Shown piece by piece: positions 17,077 to 25,649 of a stretch of 64,000 bases of DNA (positions are counted from its first letter, which is position 1; every line of letters begins with the position of its first letter). The stretch is from assembly GCA_965279195.1 (NCBI GenBank), contig CBDIHP010000046.1:290118-354117 (forward strand), in the 5' to 3' direction. The notes beneath the pieces were generated by a model. That model saw only the letters and a list, made by a program, of their open reading frames with translations, did not search any database and was not told the origin of the DNA. The translations under genes were made by a program, and so were the position numbers. Origin of the DNA: CBDIHP01 sp965279195 (lineage in GTDB: Bacteria > Planctomycetota > Planctomycetia > Isosphaerales > Isosphaeraceae).

Positions 17077-18525
17077 TCAGCCGCTGGCCCCGACCGTCTT
17101 GAGGTCGGCCCGCTGGCCTTCGTAGGTCTCCGAGAAGTTCAGGACTTTCGGGTCGGGCTCGATGCCCCAGCTCCGGCAGGCCTGGGCGTAGATGTCCGGC
17201 CACCAGTTCTCGTGGTTGGTGAGCCCCTGGTCGCGGACCGTCGTCCAGTTGCTGAGGATCTTCGACCAGCAGCGGTCGCCGTAGTCCAGGGCCTCCTTCC
17301 AGTGCCCGATCTGGGGGATGTACCACTCGCGCCCGATGGCGGCGTGCAGCACCTCGTCGGCCCAGTCGAAGTCCTGGATCGTGGCCATCAGCGGGTCGCC
17401 CGACGCGACGCCGACCTCCCACTCGTACTTCTTGCCCGTCTTGGCCATGAGCCCCTGCTCGATGAAGTAGAGCACGGCGTGGCGTTCGATCGGGGTGCAC
17501 TCGGTGTTGAGCCGGTAGGACCAGTTGAAGGTGATCCGGGCCCTCGTCCAGTCGATCCCCTGCGCGACGAAGCCGACCTCGCCCATCATCGCGTGCCGGG
17601 CCTCGTCCCAGAGCTGGCGCGACATGTCGCGATAGTAGCCCCAGGGGCGATCCTTCGTTTCGAAGATGATGCTGGCCATCATCTCGGGGACGTCGATCTC
17701 CCGGATCCGCTTGAACAGCATCATCAGGGTCTTGGGCCGGGCTTCGAACTCGGGGTCGTAGAGGAACCCCTCCGCGTTGACCCCCTGGTTGTACAGGTCG
17801 GAGAACCGCTCATCCCGGCGCGGGATGGGGTCGTAGACGTACGGGGTCGCTGACCGCCTCCGGGCCGGGGTTGGCTTCGTTTCGCCGGAACCCCCGAGCC
17901 CGCCGGCGGCCTCCAACAGAGAGTGCAGGTAGGACTTCGTCTCGGCCAGTTCGGTGGGGTCGCCATCGGGCGCGAGCGCATCGAGGCACTTCGACCCGAA
18001 GGCGATCATGTCGGCGAGTTCGAGCCGGGCGAACCGGATCAGGCGGACGGTCGGGGCGTCGGTCAGCGGGTTTGTCCGGGCGACGTACTCGGCCAGGGCG
18101 GCATCCAGCGCGGGGAGGGCGACCGCATAGACCCCGGTCAGGAGTTCCAGGGTTGAGGGGGCGGCGAGGATCTCGTCGAAGAGGATTTCCAGAGACGGGT
18201 CGGGGACGGCTTCCAGGCCCAGGGGCGGCTCACGCATCTCGCCGACGCGGGTCCGGATGGCCTGGACGTGCTCGGAGCAGAGGTAGGCGTGGTGAGAGAA
18301 GCCGGTCTTGAGTTCGTAGATCGGCTCGGCGGTGATCCGGGCGGTGAGGATCTCGAACAGCCGCCTGAAGGCGTGATGGAACCGCTTGAGCCGGGCGACG
18401 CAGTCCTCGATCCCTAGACCCGGCCGGGCGGCCTCGGCCATCGTCGCCAGCCCGGCGAGAGTCGGCAGGCCCCGATACGATTGATAACCGGCCAGCGCGG
18501 CGGCTTGATCGAACATCGTTCCCAC
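17077..18525 (-). CDS. Ferritin-like (DUF455-type) protein
   Basis: 482 residues; the start is MGTMFDQAAALAGYQSYRGL, with a second ATG two codons on. The N-terminal half is helical with no clear motif. The C-terminal half resembles ferritin-like DUF455 proteins: VPEMMASIIFETKDRPWGYY, then RQLWDEARHAMMGEVGF (the ExxH-type metal motif in DEARH) and RHAVLYFIEQGLMAKTG with another conserved Glu. These suggest a di-metal four-helix bundle. No signal peptide is seen, so it should be cytoplasmic. Its substrate or partner is unknown. It is divergent from fbp, sharing a 206-base intergenic region. Confidence 0.75.
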   Translation of the reverse strand: MGTMFDQAAALAGYQSYRGLPTLAGLATMAEAARPGLGIEDCVARLKRFHHAFRRLFEILTARITAEPIYELKTGFSHHAYLCSEHVQAIRTRVGEMREPPLGLEAVPDPSLEILFDEILAAPSTLELLTGVYAVALPALDAALAEYVARTNPLTDAPTVRLIRFARLELADMIAFGSKCLDALAPDGDPTELAETKSYLHSLLEAAGGLGGSGETKPTPARRRSATPYVYDPIPRRDERFSDLYNQGVNAEGFLYDPEFEARPKTLMMLFKRIREIDVPEMMASIIFETKDRPWGYYRDMSRQLWDEARHAMMGEVGFVAQGIDWTRARITFNWSYRLNTECTPIERHAVLYFIEQGLMAKTGKKYEWEVGVASGDPLMATIQDFDWADEVLHAAIGREWYIPQIGHWKEALDYGDRCWSKILSNWTTVRDQGLTNHENWWPDIYAQACRSWGIEPDPKVLNFSETYEGQRADLKTVGASG

Positions 18526-18731
18526 CCAGTGCCTCGTTCCCGGTCCTTTGCGGGCACGACCCCGGCCCGCGTCTTATGCTCATTGTAACCGCGCGGCTTG
18601 CCCCGGTGGAGCGACCGGATCCTGCGGACGGGTCCATCGGGATTTTCCCTGGCGAGTTCCTCCCAGGCTCGCGAGAATGTCGCAGACTTCCCCGACCGTG
18701 CCAGCTTGCGCAATCATCTGGAGCACCGACG

Positions 18732-20687
18732 ATGAGCCCCGCCGAGACCGACGCGGTACTGACCCCCCAGGAACTGACCGCGCTCGTCCCGCTGGCGAGG
18801 CAATTCCCGAGCCTCGACGCTGTGATCGGCGAGATCGCCCGGCTGTCGGCCGAGTTGACGCTCCCCAAGGAGACGACCCACGTCATCAGCGACGTCCACG
18901 GCGACGACGTCAAGCTCCGGCACGTCATCAACAACGCCTCGGGGGCGATCCGGCCGCTGGTCGAGGGGCTGTTCGCTGGGCGGCGGACCCCGGAACAGAT
19001 CAAGGAACTCCTGACCCTGATCTTCTACCCCAGGGAGACCATCGAGCAGGTCCGCCCGACCCTCCGTGACGTCGAGCAGCGCCGGGCGTTCGCCAGGCAG
19101 GCGCTCAACGACCTGTTCGAGATCGTCCGGACGCTCACGCGTCAGAAGAGCCTGGCCCACGCGACGAGGGTCTTCCCGCCCGAGTACGCCTCCCTCCTCA
19201 ACGAATTGCTCAACGAGCCCGTCAGCGGCCGGGGTCCGGAGTATCTCGACTCGATCGTGAACGCCCTGGTCGAGCAGGACCGGGTCGAGCAGTTCTTCCG
19301 GGCCACGGTAAGGGTCCTGCGGAACCTGGCGATCGACGAACTCGTGCTGGCGGGGGATTGCTGGGATCGCGGCCCGCGCGGGGATCGCGTGGTCGACCAG
19401 CTCATGCACCTGCCGAACATCTCGTTCCTCTGGGGCAACCACGACACCGCCTGGCTCGGGGCCTGCCTGGGCTCCCGGGCGTGCATCGCCCACGTCCTGC
19501 GGATCTCGGCCCGATACCGGCGGTTCTCGCAGCTCGAGGAGGGCTACGGGATCACCTTGCAGCCGCTCGAACTGCTGATGCGGCAGAAGTACGCCGACGA
19601 CCCCGCCGAGTGCTACAAGGTCAAGGGGACCGGGCTCCGCGACGCCATCACGATGGCCCGGCTCCAGAAGGCCGCGGCGATCATGCAGTTCAAGCTCGAA
19701 GGCCAGCTCATCGCCCGGAATCCCGAGTTCGACCTCGATCACCGCCGGCTCCTGCACCTCATCGACTACCAGGCCGGTACCATCACCATCGACGGCGTGA
19801 CTTACCCGCTCAAGGACAACCACTTCCCCACCATCGACCCCGCCGACCCCTACGCCCTCTCGCCCGAGGAGTCCATCTGCCTCGAACGGCTGCGGCAGTC
19901 GTTCCTGTCGAGCCAGAAGCTCTGGGACCAGATGCGGTTTCTCGTGACCCACGGCGCGATGGTCGGGGTCTGGGACAAGCATCTGATCTTCCACGGCTGC
20001 GTCCCCGTCGATGCGAACGGCAATTTCCTGCCGATGGTCGTCGACGGCCGCCCCAAGACGGGCAAGCAGCTCTTCGACTCGCTCGAGGTGGTCATCTCGC
20101 GAGCGCTGGACAACCCCAGCGAGAAGGACCGCGACCTGATGTGGTACCTTTGGTGCGGACCGAGGTCGCCGCTCTTCGGCAAGGACCGGATCACGACCCT
20201 GGAGAACGACCTGGTCGCCGACAAGGCCACGCACGTCGAGACCAAGAACCCGTACTTCAGCCTGATCCATGAGGCCTGGTTCTGCGAGAAGGTCCTCGGT
20301 GAGTTCGGCGTGGATCCGACCCACGGCCTCATCGTCAACGGCCACGTGCCGGTGAAGCTGGAGCAGGGGGAATCCCCGATGAAGCGGAGCAACAAGGCGA
20401 TCACCATCGACGGCGCGTTCTCCGCCGCGTACGGCGACCACGGCTACACGCTGGTGCTCGAACCCGAGCGGACCCTCCTGGCCACGCATCACCACTTCGA
20501 CTCCGTCGAGGCCGCCGTGCGAGACGGCGTCGACATCATCCCCGACCTGGTCGAGATCCGACACTGGCCCACCCCGCACCGCGTCGCCGACACCGAGCGT
20601 GGCCAGCGTTTGAAGCAGGAAATCGCCCTGCTCGAACGTCTGGCCCTGGCCTACCGGCTCAACAAGATGAGGCCCGGACAGGTGTGA
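18732..20687 (+). CDS. fbp: Fructose-1,6-bisphosphatase, class III
   Basis: 651 residues from ATG 18732 (MSPAETDAVLTPQELTALVP); the frame extends further upstream but without coding character. Metallophosphatase motifs of class III FBPases are present: HVISDVHGDDVKLRH, VLAGDCWDRGPRGDRVVDQL, FLWGNHDTAWLGA, and late NGHVPVKLEQGESPMKRSNK. The length matches the family (about 640-670). It hydrolyses fructose 1,6-bisphosphate to fructose 6-phosphate for gluconeogenesis in the cytoplasm. The gene stands alone and is followed by a family A repeat. Confidence 0.93.
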   Translation: MSPAETDAVLTPQELTALVPLARQFPSLDAVIGEIARLSAELTLPKETTHVISDVHGDDVKLRHVINNASGAIRPLVEGLFAGRRTPEQIKELLTLIFYPRETIEQVRPTLRDVEQRRAFARQALNDLFEIVRTLTRQKSLAHATRVFPPEYASLLNELLNEPVSGRGPEYLDSIVNALVEQDRVEQFFRATVRVLRNLAIDELVLAGDCWDRGPRGDRVVDQLMHLPNISFLWGNHDTAWLGACLGSRACIAHVLRISARYRRFSQLEEGYGITLQPLELLMRQKYADDPAECYKVKGTGLRDAITMARLQKAAAIMQFKLEGQLIARNPEFDLDHRRLLHLIDYQAGTITIDGVTYPLKDNHFPTIDPADPYALSPEESICLERLRQSFLSSQKLWDQMRFLVTHGAMVGVWDKHLIFHGCVPVDANGNFLPMVVDGRPKTGKQLFDSLEVVISRALDNPSEKDRDLMWYLWCGPRSPLFGKDRITTLENDLVADKATHVETKNPYFSLIHEAWFCEKVLGEFGVDPTHGLIVNGHVPVKLEQGESPMKRSNKAITIDGAFSAAYGDHGYTLVLEPERTLLATHHHFDSVEAAVRDGVDIIPDLVEIRHWPTPHRVADTERGQRLKQEIALLERLALAYRLNKMRPGQV

Positions 20688-20711
20688 ACCCGTCCGAAGC
20701 GACCAGCGAAT

Positions 20712-20857
20712 CTGGAGTGCGTCCGCTTGCTGACGCTCGGTTCTCGCGAAGCTCGCTTCTTCGAATACGAGGGCGAAGGGATTGCCGACGACTCGGGGCC
20801 CTTTCCTGGGAGCAAGCTCCCGCCGGGCGAGAGCGGCAGCAAGCGGCCGCACTCCAG
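20712..20857. repeat. Palindromic intergenic repeat, family A
   Basis: Begins CTGGAGTGCGTCCGCTTGCT and ends AAGCGGCCGCACTCCAG, with inner units GGGAGCAAGCTCCCGCCGGG and CTCGCGAAGCTCGCTTCTTCG. It lies between the convergent fbp and membrane-fusion genes. Same architecture as the copies at 11957 and 45142. Confidence 0.78.
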
Positions 20858-20874
20858 ATTCCCGTTTGGATTGG

Positions 20875-22107
20875 TCAGAACGGCACGCCCCCGGCCTTCG
20901 CGGCCGGGGCGGCCTTCTTCGTCGAGCGTTCGCGGCCCGGCGAGGCCACCGGGCCCGGGGATCCGATCGGTGCGACGCCGTCGGCGCTGACGCGGGCGGG
21001 CTCGCCGATCGCCGAGGGATCGGGCGGGGTGGCCTCGATTCCGGAAGGGGCCTCGTTGGCGAAGCGGAGGAAGGTCCCCGGCCGGAGGGGCAGAGATGAG
21101 TTGGTGATGAGCACGTCCGTCGGCCGGAAGGTCCCGCTGATCTGGGAGCGGTCGGGCCCGAGGTTGCCTAGGATCTTCACGGGGACGTTCGCGACGTGCT
21201 CGTTGCGGATCACCTGCACGATCGGCCCGTTCACGACCCCCTCGGGGTCCGACGTCTTGATCGCATAAGACGGCACGTTCGCGACCGGGCTCTGGGGCGT
21301 GTAGGGGCTCTGGACCCGCTGGCCGGGCTCGTAGGTGCTGTTGCCGGGGTTGGCGATCGTCACCCAGGCGGCCGAGAGCGGGCTCGCCAGCTCGCGGAGG
21401 GATGCGAATGACTCGACCAGGGGCAGGATCGACAGCACCTTGCCCGGCACGGCCTGGCCTTCGACGAACACGTTGATCGTGTCGCCCACCTTCACGGCCG
21501 ACTTGTCCACCGGCATGAGCACGCGGAGCGACGACACGTCGGCGAGTTCGAGGACGGTCGCCCCCTTGTTGAGGTACTGGCCGACGCTCACGGGCGCGGC
21601 GAGGATCACGCCGGGGAAGGGGGCACGGAGGGTGCAGCGGTCTCGGGCGAGCTGGGCCAGCTCGACCTCGGCGTTGGCCGCCTCGATCTGGGCCTGGTAG
21701 TACTCCTGATATTCCTTGCCGCCCCCCTTGAGCTGGGCCTGCTTCTCCTTGACCTGGGCCTTGGCGACCCGGACCCGCGCCGCCGCCTCGGCGTCGTCGA
21801 GCTGGGCGACGACCTGGCCGTCGCGCACGGTCGTTCCGACGTTCACTTCGATGGTCCGGAGGATCCCGTCGGCGGTGGTCATGATCGAGACCTTCCGCAA
21901 GGGCTCCAGGAGCATGGGCACGAGGAAGCGGTCGGGGGCGATCAGGTTCAGCTGGGCCCGCTCGACCCGCGCCGCCGCCTGGTTGGGGTCGCCCGGCCGG
22001 GGGGCAGGGGCCTGCGCCCGGATCGGGCCCAGGGCCGCCCCGAGGAGCACCCCGGCGGTGCCGAGGAGGGTCCAACCCGCGCGTCGCGTCCGACGATCCC
22101 GTCCCAT
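20875..22107 (-). CDS. HlyD/RND-type periplasmic membrane fusion protein
   Basis: 410 residues from ATG 22107 (MGRDRRTRRAGWTLLGTAGV), chosen because a GAGGTGG site precedes it; a start at 22143 would add 12 residues. A signal peptide is followed by the biotinyl-lipoyl half-motif (GILRTIEVNVGTTVRDGQVV, AQLDDAE), a helical hairpin (KAQVKEKQAQLKGGGKEYQE) and the returning half (CTLRAPFPGVILAAPVSVGQ, YLNKG). A beta-barrel domain follows. Such proteins bridge inner-membrane pumps to outer-membrane channels, but no pump gene is adjacent. The tail is Pro/Ala/Lys-rich. Confidence 0.85.
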   Translation of the reverse strand: MGRDRRTRRAGWTLLGTAGVLLGAALGPIRAQAPAPRPGDPNQAAARVERAQLNLIAPDRFLVPMLLEPLRKVSIMTTADGILRTIEVNVGTTVRDGQVVAQLDDAEAAARVRVAKAQVKEKQAQLKGGGKEYQEYYQAQIEAANAEVELAQLARDRCTLRAPFPGVILAAPVSVGQYLNKGATVLELADVSSLRVLMPVDKSAVKVGDTINVFVEGQAVPGKVLSILPLVESFASLRELASPLSAAWVTIANPGNSTYEPGQRVQSPYTPQSPVANVPSYAIKTSDPEGVVNGPIVQVIRNEHVANVPVKILGNLGPDRSQISGTFRPTDVLITNSSLPLRPGTFLRFANEAPSGIEATPPDPSAIGEPARVSADGVAPIGSPGPVASPGRERSTKKAAPAAKAGGVPF

Positions 22108-22346
22108 GATCCACCTCGCCTGGCCAGTACCCGTGAGGCTCACCCTCGCTCTCCCGTCGATTCAGGCTAATCCGTCGGGCTCGGACGCGTCAATCGCGGA
22201 TGCGACGCCCCTGGCAAGGCCGCGCCCCGCCCGTTACCATCGGCGCACGAGCCGAGCCCGCGACGCAACCCGGCCGGCCCGTCCTCTCCCAGCCAGCAGC
22301 CAGCACATCCGTCCAACCGACGCAGCCCAGAAGGGGAGCAACGCGC

Positions 22347-23714
22347 ATGGGTTCCGATCAACTGACTCGACGGGGGTTCGTGGGCACGACCGCGGCCGCG
22401 GGGGCCGCGACCGTCCTGACCGGCTCCGCCGCCCGCACCTCCGGGGCCGTCCAGGGGGCCAACGACAAGACCCGGGTCCTCCTCATCGGCGCGGGGAGCC
22501 GCGGCAACCAACTCCTCGACACCTTCCTCGCCCGGCCCGACGTCGACTGCGTCGCCATCGCCGACTGCGACGACAAGCAGGCCCAGAAGACCGCCGAGTC
22601 GATCAAGAAGCGCAAGGGCAACGACCCGATCACGGTCCGCGACTACCGCAAGATCCTCGACAAGGACAAGAAGACCTTCGACGCCGTGGTCATCGCCACC
22701 CCCGACCACTGGCACGCCCTGCCGTCGATCCACGCCATGCAGGCCGGGTACGATGTCTACTGCGAGAAGCCCGTCGCGCACAACATCGCCGAGGGGCAGG
22801 TGATGCTCAAGGCGGCGAGGAAGTACGACAAGATCCTCGCCATCGGCACCCAGCAGCGCTCCTCGAGCCACTTCCAGAAGGCGGTCGAGATCGTCAAGTC
22901 GGGCCAGCTCGGCAAGGTGTTCTGGGTCCAGACCTGGAACTTCGAGAACATCAGCCCCGTCGGCATGGGTCGCCCCTCCGACGGCGAGGCCCCGCCGTAC
23001 GTCGACTACGACCTCTGGCTCGGGCCGGCGCCCAAGAAGGCGTTCAACCCCAACCGCTACCACCTCCTCTTCCGCTGGTTCTTCGACTACGCCGGCGGCA
23101 TGATGAGCGACTGGGGCGTCCACCTGAATGACATCGTGCTCTGGGCCCTCGACGCCAAGGGCCCCCAGTCGGTCTCCTGCACCGGCGGGATCTTCACGAG
23201 CGACGACAACCGCGACACCCCCGACACGATGCAGGTCGTCTACGAGTTCCCCGGCACGACCCTGACCTACTCCATGCGGAAGGGCAACGGCCTCAAGTAC
23301 AACGGCCACGAGTACGGCATCCTGTTCTGCGGCACCGACGGCTCGCTCCTGCTCGACCGCTCGGGCTTCGAGATCATCCCGGACAAGGTGACCCTCCCGT
23401 ACGGCATCAAGCTCGCCCAGGGGGACCGCCCCCTCCGCAAGATCGACCTCAAGGCCGACAAGCAGCCGGGCGTCGACGGCCAGCCGGCCCATATCGCCAA
23501 CTTCGTCGACTGCCTCAAGACCCGCAAGCGGCCGACCTGCGACATCGAGATCGCCCACCGCTCGACCAACACCTGCCACCTCGGCAACATCGCCTACAAG
23601 CTCGGCCGCAAGCTGTTCTGGGACAATGAGACCGAGACCTTCAAGAACGACCCCGAGGCCAACGCCCTCCTCACCCGCGAACCTCGCGCGGGCTACGAAC
23701 TGCCCAAGATCTGA
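22347..23714 (+). CDS. Gfo/Idh/MocA oxidoreductase, Tat-exported
   Basis: 455 residues from ATG 22347, with AAGGGGAG eight bases upstream. The N-terminus LTRRGFVGTTAAAGAATVLT is a twin-arginine signal, so the enzyme is folded with its cofactor before export. The Rossmann motif is VLLIGAGSRGNQLLDTF, followed by VVIATPDHWHALPSIHAMQA and YDVYCEKPVAHNIAEG with the conserved EKP. The C-terminal domain has MMSDWGVHLNDIVLWAL. Planctomycetes carry many of these secreted dehydrogenases, thought to act on sugars or cyclitols; the substrate is unknown. Monocistronic, followed by a family B repeat. Confidence 0.92.
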   Translation: MGSDQLTRRGFVGTTAAAGAATVLTGSAARTSGAVQGANDKTRVLLIGAGSRGNQLLDTFLARPDVDCVAIADCDDKQAQKTAESIKKRKGNDPITVRDYRKILDKDKKTFDAVVIATPDHWHALPSIHAMQAGYDVYCEKPVAHNIAEGQVMLKAARKYDKILAIGTQQRSSSHFQKAVEIVKSGQLGKVFWVQTWNFENISPVGMGRPSDGEAPPYVDYDLWLGPAPKKAFNPNRYHLLFRWFFDYAGGMMSDWGVHLNDIVLWALDAKGPQSVSCTGGIFTSDDNRDTPDTMQVVYEFPGTTLTYSMRKGNGLKYNGHEYGILFCGTDGSLLLDRSGFEIIPDKVTLPYGIKLAQGDRPLRKIDLKADKQPGVDGQPAHIANFVDCLKTRKRPTCDIEIAHRSTNTCHLGNIAYKLGRKLFWDNETETFKNDPEANALLTREPRAGYELPKI

Positions 23715-23775
23715 GGATCTCACGAGCCGGCTCCGCGTCCCGCCCGGCGCACCCAACGGTCGGGCGGGACGGGGA

Positions 23776-23937
23776 AGCGTTGGGCGCGGGTCTCCCGACC
23801 CCGCCCCGACCACCGCCGCGCCGTCCAGCCATACCGGGTCTCCAGATCCGTTCTCTTGAGGTTCCGTGTACCGGTCTGGAGACCGGATTTTCCGGTACCG
23901 CGCGGCGACGGTGGGGGCGGGGTCGGGAAACCCGCGT
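23776..23937. repeat. Palindromic intergenic repeat, family B
   Basis: An outer inverted repeat of about 45 bases (TTGGGCGCGGGTCTCCCGAC against its counterpart ending near 23937) surrounds an inner pair built on CCGGGTCTCCAG/CTGGAGACCGG. Related to the copies at 39607 and 54354. Confidence 0.8.
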
Positions 23938-23992
23938 CCCGTGCTTCTCGCACCGACCGACGAAGAAAAGCGACGCAGGGGCCCCACCGAGC

Positions 23993-24196
23993 ATGATCCG
24001 AACCTACGGCGCGATCCTACGGCTGGTCGGCCCCCTGATCCAGATCGTCTGCCTGCTGATCCTCATGCGGATGGGCAGCGACAATCCGAGCTACCTGGGC
24101 GTCCCGCTGAGGTCGATCCTGCTCTCCGGGATTGGCGTCGGCCTCGTCTGCGTGATCGCCGGCATCGTGATGACCCAGCAGGGCCGGCGACGCTGA
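23993..24196 (+). CDS. Small two-helix membrane protein
   Basis: 67 residues from ATG 23993. Two hydrophobic segments, AILRLVGPLIQIVCLLILM and SILLSGIGVGLVCVIAGIVM, with a basic C-terminus (TQQGRRR). Similar very small membrane proteins occur upstream of transport genes. It is 87 bases before the queuosine-precursor transporter in the same orientation and may be co-transcribed with it. Function is unknown. Confidence 0.65.
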   Translation: MIRTYGAILRLVGPLIQIVCLLILMRMGSDNPSYLGVPLRSILLSGIGVGLVCVIAGIVMTQQGRRR

Positions 24197-24283
24197 TCTC
24201 GCCCGAATCCTTCACCCCCGCCTACAACGGTTCCAACCTCTCCTGGAAGGTACCCCGATCCAGTCCTCGACGCCCGAGGTTCC

Positions 24284-24994
24284 ATGTCCACTGACGCCGA
24301 GTTCTCGCAGCATCCCGCCAAGCATCGCACGTACAAGTATTATGACTTCATCATGGCGGGGTTCGTCACGATCCTGATCTGTTCGAACTTCATCAGCGCC
24401 CCCAAGCGCGTGATGATCGGCGACTTCGTCTTCGGCGCCGGCGTGCTGTTCTTCCCGATCAGCTACCTCTTCGGCGACATCCTCACCGAGGTCTACGGCT
24501 ACGGCAGGTCGCGAAAGGTGGTCTGGGCCGGGTTCGTCGCGATCACGTTCGCGTCGATCATGAGCTGGATCGTCATCAAGCTCCCGCCCGACCCCCGCTG
24601 GCCCAACCAGGCCGCCTGGGAGACCGTCTTCGGCGGCGCGCCCCGCGTCGTGGCGGCGTCGATCATCGCCTTCTTCGCCGGCGAGTTCGTGAACTCCTAC
24701 ACCCTCGCCAAGATGAAGCTCCTCACCAAGGGCCGCTTCCTCTGGATGCGGACCATCGGCTCCACCCTCACCGGCGAGGCCGCCGACTCCCTGATCTTCT
24801 ACCCCATCGCCTTCCTCGGCATCTGGGACTCCGACCGCCTGCTCACCGTCATGGGCATGAATTACTGCCTCAAGGTCGGCTGGGAGGTCATCGCCACCCC
24901 TCTGACCTATCAAGTGGTGAACTACCTCAAGCGCGTCGAGAACGAAGACTACTACGACTACGACACGGACTTCACGCCGTTCTCGCTGTCGTAA
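24284..24994 (+). CDS. yhhQ: Queuosine precursor transporter (YhhQ/QPTR family)
   Basis: 236 residues with about six hydrophobic segments. Family signatures: FVTILICSNFISAPKRVMIG, then FPISYLFGDILTEVYGYGRS, later FAGEFVNSYTLAKMKL and GEAADSLIFYPIAF. The family imports preQ0/preQ1 for tRNA queuosine modification, located in the inner membrane. The C-terminus is acidic (NEDYYDYDTDF). No other queuosine genes are in the window. Confidence 0.9.
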   Translation: MSTDAEFSQHPAKHRTYKYYDFIMAGFVTILICSNFISAPKRVMIGDFVFGAGVLFFPISYLFGDILTEVYGYGRSRKVVWAGFVAITFASIMSWIVIKLPPDPRWPNQAAWETVFGGAPRVVAASIIAFFAGEFVNSYTLAKMKLLTKGRFLWMRTIGSTLTGEAADSLIFYPIAFLGIWDSDRLLTVMGMNYCLKVGWEVIATPLTYQVVNYLKRVENEDYYDYDTDFTPFSLS

Positions 24995-25015
24995 GGCCCG
25001 CGATTGCGGACCAAT

Positions 25016-25645
25016 TCACGATTGCGAACGCGTCCGGCCCGTGATCGCGGACCCTACCAAGGCGATCGCCTCGGGCAGGGCCTCGCACTCGGCCTCGAAG
25101 ACGCGGGCGGCGAGGGACTCGGGGGTATCGGTGGGGAGGACCGGCACCTTGCGCTGGAGGATGATGGGGCCCGTGTCGTAGGTGTCGTCGGCGTAGTGCA
25201 CGGTGCAGCCGGACTCGCCCACGCCCGCCGCAAGGGCGGCCTCGTGCACCGCGCGGCCGTGGAAGCCCTTGCCGCTGAAGGCCGGGACGAGCGACGGATG
25301 GATGTTGATGACGCGGTTGTGAAAGTCTGCCGGGATTTTCACGAGACAGAGGAACCCGCCGAGGATCACCAGGTCGGCGCCGGACGCCCGGATCGGGTCG
25401 AACACCGCGCGGCTGAACTCGTCCAAAGACTTGCCAGCACGTGTGACCACGTCCACGGGGATCCCGGCGGCCTCGGCCTTCGGGATCGCCCCGATGCCCG
25501 GCTTGCTGGCGATGACGCGGACGACCCGGGCCGCGAGCCGGCCGTCATCGATGCGTTCGATCAGATTCTGGAGCGTCGTCCCGCCGCCCGACACGCACAC
25601 GGCGAGCCGGATCGGCGGGCGTTCGGAGAGGGGCGTCGAGGACAT
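25016..25645 (-). CDS. purN: Phosphoribosylglycinamide formyltransferase
   Basis: 209 residues. The GART transformylase motifs are complete: LAVCVSGGGTTLQNLIERID (phosphate-binding), VINIHPSLVPAFSGKGFHG with the catalytic Asn-x-His-x-Ser/Pro-Ser segment, and CTVHYADDTYDTGPIILQRK with the catalytic Asp region. It transfers the formyl group from 10-formyl-tetrahydrofolate to GAR in purine synthesis. It begins only 4 bases after the ileS stop, so the two are almost certainly co-transcribed. Confidence 0.95.
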   Translation of the reverse strand: MSSTPLSERPPIRLAVCVSGGGTTLQNLIERIDDGRLAARVVRVIASKPGIGAIPKAEAAGIPVDVVTRAGKSLDEFSRAVFDPIRASGADLVILGGFLCLVKIPADFHNRVINIHPSLVPAFSGKGFHGRAVHEAALAAGVGESGCTVHYADDTYDTGPIILQRKVPVLPTDTPESLAARVFEAECEALPEAIALVGSAITGRTRSQS

Positions 25646-25649
25646 CGGC

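Noticed and set aside
18714..20852. A 712-codon minus-strand frame
   Set aside because: Exact antisense of fbp, which carries every class III FBPase motif.
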